From contig NZ_JAULSA010000020.1 in the NCBI RefSeq assembly GCF_030518235.1, positions 1-60,497 on the forward strand: DNA of 60,497 nucleotides, read 5' to 3'. The DNA comes from Saccharibacillus sp. CPCC 101409 (GTDB taxonomy: Bacteria; Bacillota; Bacilli; Paenibacillales; Paenibacillaceae). Of the stretch, positions 56,495-60,497 are shown one piece after another. Made by a program: the position numbers and the translations under genes. Below the pieces are notes generated by a model. The model searched no databases. It was not told the DNA's origin and was given only the letters and a program-made list of their open reading frames with translations. Numbering within the stretch: position 1 is the stretch's first letter; every line of letters starts with the position of its first letter.

Positions 56495-58195
56495 TCAATG
56501 GGTTGAAGAAGCTTCTGCTGCGCCCGACTGCATCCGGATCGTGACAAGCGACGGATCGGAAGCCCCCTGGAACTTCGCCCCCGCTTCCCGCAGATCCAGC
56601 AGCTGCCTCTGCACGTCTCCGGTCAGCCGTTCCCCCGCGTAAAGAAGCGGGATCCCCGGCGGGTACGGCACGATCATCTCGGCCGAGATCCCGCCCGCGG
56701 CCTTCTCCAGCGCCACCGGCTCGGACGGCCCCGGCGGCGTCAGCCCGAAGGCCACGGGCTCGGAGATACCGGCGACGGACTCCGGCTTGAAAGCGGCGGG
56801 AGCCCAATCTTCGGTAGCGGGGCTGTCGGACGCTTCCGGCGGGGAAGTTCCGAACGCTGCGGGTTCGGAACCTGCCCCGCCCGGCGCGGAGCCGGGCGGG
56901 ATCGGCGGCGAGTCCGAGCCGCGGTCTTGCGCCGCCTGCGCAGCGGCGGCGTCGGCTTCAAGTTCGCGCTGCACGTCCCGCAGCGCGGCGACCAGACGGC
57001 CGGCATCGTCCATGCCGGACCCGGGCCCGAGCGCCAGCACCGTGCGGCGCTCGTCGCTCATCTCCGCAATGCAGCCCGCGGCCGCCAGCCGCCGCTGCAG
57101 CGCGTAGCCGCTCAAGACTCGCCGTCTGTCGTAGACGGCGATCTTGAGCGGGTCCTGTTCGGCGTAGGCGCGCGCAGCGCCGCCGCCGAAGCGGACCGTG
57201 TCCGCGCGGCCGTGCGCGGCGGCCACGCCTGCTTCGCCGTCCGGCGGCTCCGGCCGGACGAAGCCGAGCCGGGGCAGCCGCTCCAGCTCGCGGCGGATAT
57301 GCGCCGCGGCTTCCAGCGCCCCGTCAAAAGCCGCCCGTCCGCGGCTTTCCGTCAGGCTTCGCGCCAGATCCAGCGAAGCCATAATCGGATAGGACGGGCT
57401 GGAGCTCTGCACCATGCCGAGCCGCCGGCGCAGCAGACCGCGATCCAGCCGATCGCCCTGCACATGCAGCATGGCGCCCATCGTCATCGCCGCCAGCATT
57501 TTATGCGTGGACTGCACGACGCCGTCCGCGCCTTCGGACAGTGCCGAAGCGGGCAGCTCCGGGTGCAGCCCGTAATGCGCGCCGTGCGCCTCGTCGACCA
57601 GCAGCGGCACGCCGCGACGATGACACAGCCGCGCCGTTTCCCGGATGCCGCGGCTCATCCCGTAATAATTCGGCCGCGTTACCAGCACGCCGCGCGCCCG
57701 CGGATAGCGATCCAGCGCTTCCTCAAGCGTCGGCTCGCCCGGCAAAACGGCAATTCCGCTCTCCGGATGAGACTCCGGCGCCACAAACACCGCCTGCGCC
57801 CCGGCCAGCATCAGGCCGTGCAGCACGGACTTGTGCACATTTCGCTGGACGATCAGAATATCGCCCGGCGAAGCGCAGACGGTCAGAATCAGCGCCAGAT
57901 TGCCGACCGTGCTTCCCCCGACGAGGAAGAACGTTTCCTCCGCCCCGAAGAATGCCGCGGCTTTCCGCTGCGCTTCCCGAATCACGCCTTCCGGATCGTG
58001 CAGATCGTCGGTTCCTTCGATCTCCGTGGCGTCCAGTTCCAGCGTTTCGCCGAATCCAAGCGGAGCCTCGCCCTGTGTATTTCGATAAAAGCGCCCGTCC
58101 TTGTGGCCGGGCACATGAAAAGAAGCTTCCTTACGTGCGGCGTAACGAAGCAGCTCCGCATACAGCGGAGCATCATTCGGATCGAATCCGTCCAT
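56495..58195 (-). CDS. yaaO: Orn/Lys/Arg decarboxylase-like PLP enzyme (YaaO) with a Pro/Ala-rich insertion
   Basis: This fold type I PLP enzyme of 566 residues resembles arginine/lysine decarboxylases: SFHVPGHKDGRFY at the start, VGGSTVGNLALIL, VDEAHGAHYG (PLP-binding Asp) and the PLP lysine in QSTHKMLAAM (about residue 232). Residues about 414-502 are a Pro/Ala/Glu/Ser-rich insert with repeating EPVAFG/EPAAFG units that separates the core from the C-terminal substrate segment (MIVPYPPGIPLLYAGE). Homologues are about 480 residues. The exact substrate is unknown. The ATG at 58195 follows GGGAGG. Confidence 0.9.
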   Translation of the reverse strand: MDGFDPNDAPLYAELLRYAARKEASFHVPGHKDGRFYRNTQGEAPLGFGETLELDATEIEGTDDLHDPEGVIREAQRKAAAFFGAEETFFLVGGSTVGNLALILTVCASPGDILIVQRNVHKSVLHGLMLAGAQAVFVAPESHPESGIAVLPGEPTLEEALDRYPRARGVLVTRPNYYGMSRGIRETARLCHRRGVPLLVDEAHGAHYGLHPELPASALSEGADGVVQSTHKMLAAMTMGAMLHVQGDRLDRGLLRRRLGMVQSSSPSYPIMASLDLARSLTESRGRAAFDGALEAAAHIRRELERLPRLGFVRPEPPDGEAGVAAAHGRADTVRFGGGAARAYAEQDPLKIAVYDRRRVLSGYALQRRLAAAGCIAEMSDERRTVLALGPGSGMDDAGRLVAALRDVQRELEADAAAAQAAQDRGSDSPPIPPGSAPGGAGSEPAAFGTSPPEASDSPATEDWAPAAFKPESVAGISEPVAFGLTPPGPSEPVALEKAAGGISAEMIVPYPPGIPLLYAGERLTGDVQRQLLDLREAGAKFQGASDPSLVTIRMQSGAAEASSTH

Positions 58196-58384
58196 GCCGC
58201 GCCTCCCGTTTTTTGCATTTTTCCTTTCTTATTGTACCCGATTTAAAGCTTCCGATTAAGACCGCGATGCGTTATGATTAAAGAAAATCATCTTCCCTCT
58301 TTAAGCAGCTTTAACTCGATTGTCAAAGACTGATCGCAAACCCGAAAAGAGGAAGCGTTTTAGGAAAAGGAAGGAAGGTCGGAG

Positions 58385-58915
58385 ATGCTGGAGCAACAGC
58401 GCGAAAACGGCAATGCCACCATCTATCAATACCAGCTTATTCGAAAATTTAATATCCCCCGGCCTCTGCTGCTGGTTTACCTGCTTTTACCCATCCCTGC
58501 TTTGCTCGCCGGCACTTTTTTCTTCTCGTGGTCCGCGCTGATCTATATGCCCATCGCCCTGCTGCTTGTGCTGTGGATTCATTTCGTGGTCTCGCATTCC
58601 GTACTGTTGATCCGAGGTCCGATTTATCGCAAAAAATGGCGCCTGCGCACATCCGGGCTCTGGCTCGGTTTTCTGCCCGACCAGCATATCCGCTACGCCG
58701 TTTTCCAACAGGTCGTGCTGCAAACGCTGTGGATCGGCTTTGTTTTTATAGGAATCATGGTTGCCTGGGTCCCGCTTCCTTTCACGCTGGCCTTGCTGTT
58801 CTGCCATATCTGGTTTATGGCGCCGCGCCTCGCAATCTTGCTCAGTATGCGAGGCCAGCGCAGCGACGTGATGGTCAAGCTGAACGCCCAGGACGTCTCC
58901 TACTATATTCAATAA
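58385..58915 (+). CDS. Four-helix membrane protein of unknown function
   Basis: This 176-residue plus-strand protein has a short polar N-terminus and hydrophobic segments at about 27-48, 51-73, 110-130 and 132-150, so it is probably a four-helix membrane protein. The AAGGAAGG-TCGGAG site precedes ATG 58385. No named family comes to mind. It runs divergently from yaaO and convergently with the lipoprotein gene, sharing a bidirectional terminator. B. subtilis has csfB, xpaC and yaaN in this interval; none is here. Confidence 0.82.
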   Translation: MLEQQRENGNATIYQYQLIRKFNIPRPLLLVYLLLPIPALLAGTFFFSWSALIYMPIALLLVLWIHFVVSHSVLLIRGPIYRKKWRLRTSGLWLGFLPDQHIRYAVFQQVVLQTLWIGFVFIGIMVAWVPLPFTLALLFCHIWFMAPRLAILLSMRGQRSDVMVKLNAQDVSYYIQ

Positions 58916-58943
58916 GCCGCAAACTTCATATCTCGACCGATAG

Positions 58944-58993
58944 AAAAAGACCGGCAGGACTTTCCTCGCAAAAGGAAAATCTCCGGTCTTTTA
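58944..58993. terminator. Bidirectional terminator between the membrane protein and lipoprotein genes
   Basis: An AAAAAGACCGG / CCGGTCTTTTA stem with an inner AGGACTTTCC / GGAAAATCT extension and A/T flanks can serve both convergent genes. Confidence 0.88.
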
Positions 58994-59018
58994 TATGGGC
59001 TTTATGCTTCTGCAGTCA

Positions 59019-59417
59019 TCAATTTTTTTTCGGAACCACTACGGTCAAATAATTGCCTTCCAGTGACAAATGCACGGTCGTTTCACCTTTGGAAAAAATA
59101 AAAATCGGATTGGGCTCTTCCAGGTTTTCCTGATCCGTCTGTTCGGTCCAGCCCCAGGCTTTGATCGTATCGAGATACACCTCGGGAATACTGTCCAGAC
59201 TGTCCAATCCCGGCACGGAGTAGCGTACATAACTCATATTCGTATTGTCGGCTGTTACATCCGTTTTGTTTGCATCCTGAGGCACGGGAAAACTTTCTTC
59301 TATTGTCGCTCCGTCATAAATCGCCCAAGAGGAAGGTTCCTCCGACGTGCATCCCGCTAGAAGAAGAAGTGAACTGCAGAATAGGCAAAAGGCAAATAAT
59401 TTCACCTTCGGCTTCAT
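59019..59417 (-). CDS. Putative lipoprotein of unknown function
   Basis: This 132-residue protein has a lipoprotein signal peptide (KVKLFAFCLFCSSLLLLAGC; lipidated Cys about 23). The mature domain of about 105 residues is rich in Asp, Thr and Ser and contains NMSYVRYSVPG and YLDTIKAWGWTEQ. It should be tethered to the outer face of the membrane. No family is recognised. The ATG at 59417 follows AAGGGGG. Its promoter may use a TATAAT at 59605-59610. Confidence 0.82.
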   Translation of the reverse strand: MKPKVKLFAFCLFCSSLLLLAGCTSEEPSSWAIYDGATIEESFPVPQDANKTDVTADNTNMSYVRYSVPGLDSLDSIPEVYLDTIKAWGWTEQTDQENLEEPNPIFIFSKGETTVHLSLEGNYLTVVVPKKN

Positions 59418-59889
59418 ATTCAATTCCCCCTTACATCGCTCCGCGCATGCCAAAAATTCAGTTCATTTATAGTTCTTCACTCCTGGTTCAAAATTCCTTC
59501 TTCAAACCCGAAGTTCCCCTGAACAACTAAAATTCATGCTCGGCCTTTGATTTTTCCCTGAATCGCTGGTTTTACCGCCATAAAGCCCGGCGATTCATTC
59601 CTTCATTATACCCAGGATAGTTGGTAGAACGGTTACAAATCTGTCACCAGGGGAGCAGGCCCATTCCGATTTCCGACTCCGCTTGTTTTCCTCCCCTTTC
59701 ATTGAACTAAAACCGTTTAGAGGAAGGGGAGGAAAGCCAAAGTCGCTCCAATCGGAACGGGCCAGCTCCGGGGGACGGGAAGGCTGCTCAAGCCTCTCGG
59801 CGCTTGAGCGGTCGGAGCCGGACGGCTTCGCCTGGTACGGCGCGCTTCGCCTCGCGCCTGGACAAGAGGATAGCGGCGTTGCCGACTAT

Positions 59890-59944
59890 AAAGGCATAAG
59901 GGCGGGAGGGCATAAGAGCATAAAGGCGGAAAGGCATAAGGGCG
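59890..59944. repeat. Short direct repeats GGCATAA between the lipoprotein gene and 5S
   Basis: The 15 bp AAAGGCATAAGGGCG occurs exactly at 59890-59904 and 59930-59944, with diverged GGGCATAAGAGCATAAAGGCG units between. A plus-strand frame (59683-59961) passes through but looks non-coding. Otherwise 59454-60118 holds no gene that I can support. Confidence 0.7.
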
Positions 59945-60118
59945 TAAGATCAAGATCGTAACATCTAAAAGCAGTACGAGTAGCGGTACGACTTCCGTTT
60001 ATTTCTTCCGACATTCTTTCTGTGTCCATCCTTTCTTTTTCGTTCCTTTTCTTTTTATCTCACTCGACTCGATAAAGCTTCGCCCCTTTTTACATGGTGT
60101 CGCTTCCTCTGGAACACA

Positions 60119-60160
60119 CAAAAAAGCCTTCACCGTTATGTGCGGTAAAGGCTTTTTTTC
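60119..60160 (-). terminator. rRNA operon terminator after 5S
   Basis: A stem GCCTTTACCG / CGGTGAAGGC with a short loop is followed by TTTTTTGTG on the minus strand, directly after the 5S gene. Confidence 0.93.
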
Positions 60161-60163
60161 GTC

Positions 60164-60280
60164 GCTTGGCGTCGTCCTACTCTCCCGGGACCCTGCGGTC
60201 CAAGTACCATCGGCGCTGGAGGGCTTAACGGTCGTGTTCGAGATGGGAACGTGTGGAACCCCTCCGCCGTCAACACCAAA
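60164..60280 (-). rRNA. rrf: 5S ribosomal RNA
   Basis: The 117 nt minus-strand sequence starts TTTGGTGTTGACGGCGGAGG and ends GAGAGTAGGACGACGCCAAG-C, with complementary ends and the usual CCGAACACGACC-type loop. The processing enzyme RNase M5 is encoded at 44458-45003. It follows a 23S gene, so this is the distal end of an rRNA operon. Confidence 0.97.
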
Positions 60281-60310
60281 CCTAAGCTTACACAGTAAGC
60301 TGGAACAGGA

Positions 60311-60350
60311 ATTTGAATCGCGGACCCCTTCGGGCAAAGCGAATCAAATT
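60311..60350. repeat. Hairpin repeat family C, copy in the 23S-5S spacer
   Basis: ATTTGAATCGC pairs with GCGAATCAAAT (one mismatch), with inner CCC/GGG. It shares a 29 bp core, about 26 bases the same, with the 16S-leader copy at 121-176 and is related to the copies at pabB. Confidence 0.72.
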
Positions 60351-60433
60351 TCTACATACAAGGTTTGCACCTTGAAAACCGGATCCGAAACGATCTCTTC
60401 GCGTCATCGAAGTGACTTTTCTGTTGAAAAGTC

Positions 60434-60497
60434 GGGAGGATAAGCCCTCGACCGATTAGTACTGGTCAGCTCCACGCATTGCTGCGCGTCCACCTCC
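60434..60497 (-). rRNA. rrl: 23S ribosomal RNA, 3' end (partial)
   Basis: The minus strand reads CCAGTACTAATCGGTCGAGG and then GCTTATCC, the conserved 3' end of 23S rRNA in Bacilli. The gene continues past the right edge. The 3' end is accurate to a few bases. Confidence 0.95.

Noticed and set aside
59683..59961. A 92-codon plus-strand frame before the 5S gene
   Set aside because: It is made largely of GC-rich short repeats, has no clear ribosome binding site and no conserved features.

Overview
The window is a 60.5 kb stretch of a Firmicutes (Bacillota) chromosome near the replication origin. It is bounded by two rRNA operons that both read leftward: the 3' end of a 23S gene and a complete 5S gene at the right edge, and the 5' end of a 16S gene at the left edge. 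Between them almost every gene is on the minus strand, in the order known from Bacillus subtilis (yaaO-tmk-darA ... pabB-pabA-pabC-folP-folB-folK-dus-lysS-16S) but read in reverse. The high G+C, the HU gene beside rqcP, an AbrB with a cysteine-pair tail, and the protein sequences point to the Paenibacillaceae, possibly Saccharibacillus; the genus is a guess.

Layout, right to left (direction of transcription). From 60.5 to 58.3 kb: 23S/5S, a lipoprotein gene and a plus-strand membrane protein gene. From 58.2 to 50.4 kb: aad, tmk, darA, yaaR, holB, ricT, yabA, a tRNA-modifying methyltransferase gene and rsmI. From 50.2 to 43 kb: abrB (plus strand), an HD phosphohydrolase gene, tatD, a c-di-AMP (ydaO-type) riboswitch in front of the 3D/G5 cell-wall gene yabE, rnmV, rsmA and veg. 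From 43 to 31.8 kb: ispE, purR, spoVG, glmU, prs, pth, mfd and a prsA-like foldase gene. From 31.2 to 25.2 kb: a flippase gene, mazG, hup, rqcP, divIC and yabR. From 24.9 to 21.7 kb: a decayed sugar ABC transporter/nanE locus with an intact RpiR regulator and an FAD oxidoreductase gene, standing where B. subtilis has spoIIE. From 21.4 to 2 kb: a protein kinase gene, tilS, hpt, ftsH, coaX, hslO, cysK, the folate operon, dus, greA and lysS. From 1.9 kb to 1 bp: a TetR gene divergent from a membrane protein gene, then the tandem promoters of the 16S operon.

Most of this is housekeeping: folate synthesis, translation, DNA maintenance, cell envelope and early stationary-phase control. Two patterns stand out. 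First, every sporulation gene that B. subtilis carries inside this block (csfB, yabG, sspF, fin, spoVT, yabP, yabQ, spoIIE) is missing, while the early regulatory signals remain: a sigma-H promoter at spoVG and tandem 0A-box-like sites at abrB. Second, the intergenic DNA holds three families of short palindromes. Two are quartets of covarying hairpins about 50 bp apart (9.6-9.8 kb and 31.3-31.5 kb). The third is a roughly 45-56 bp hairpin element found in rRNA spacers and forming the last codons of pabB. These palindromes are the best candidates for something not described before.
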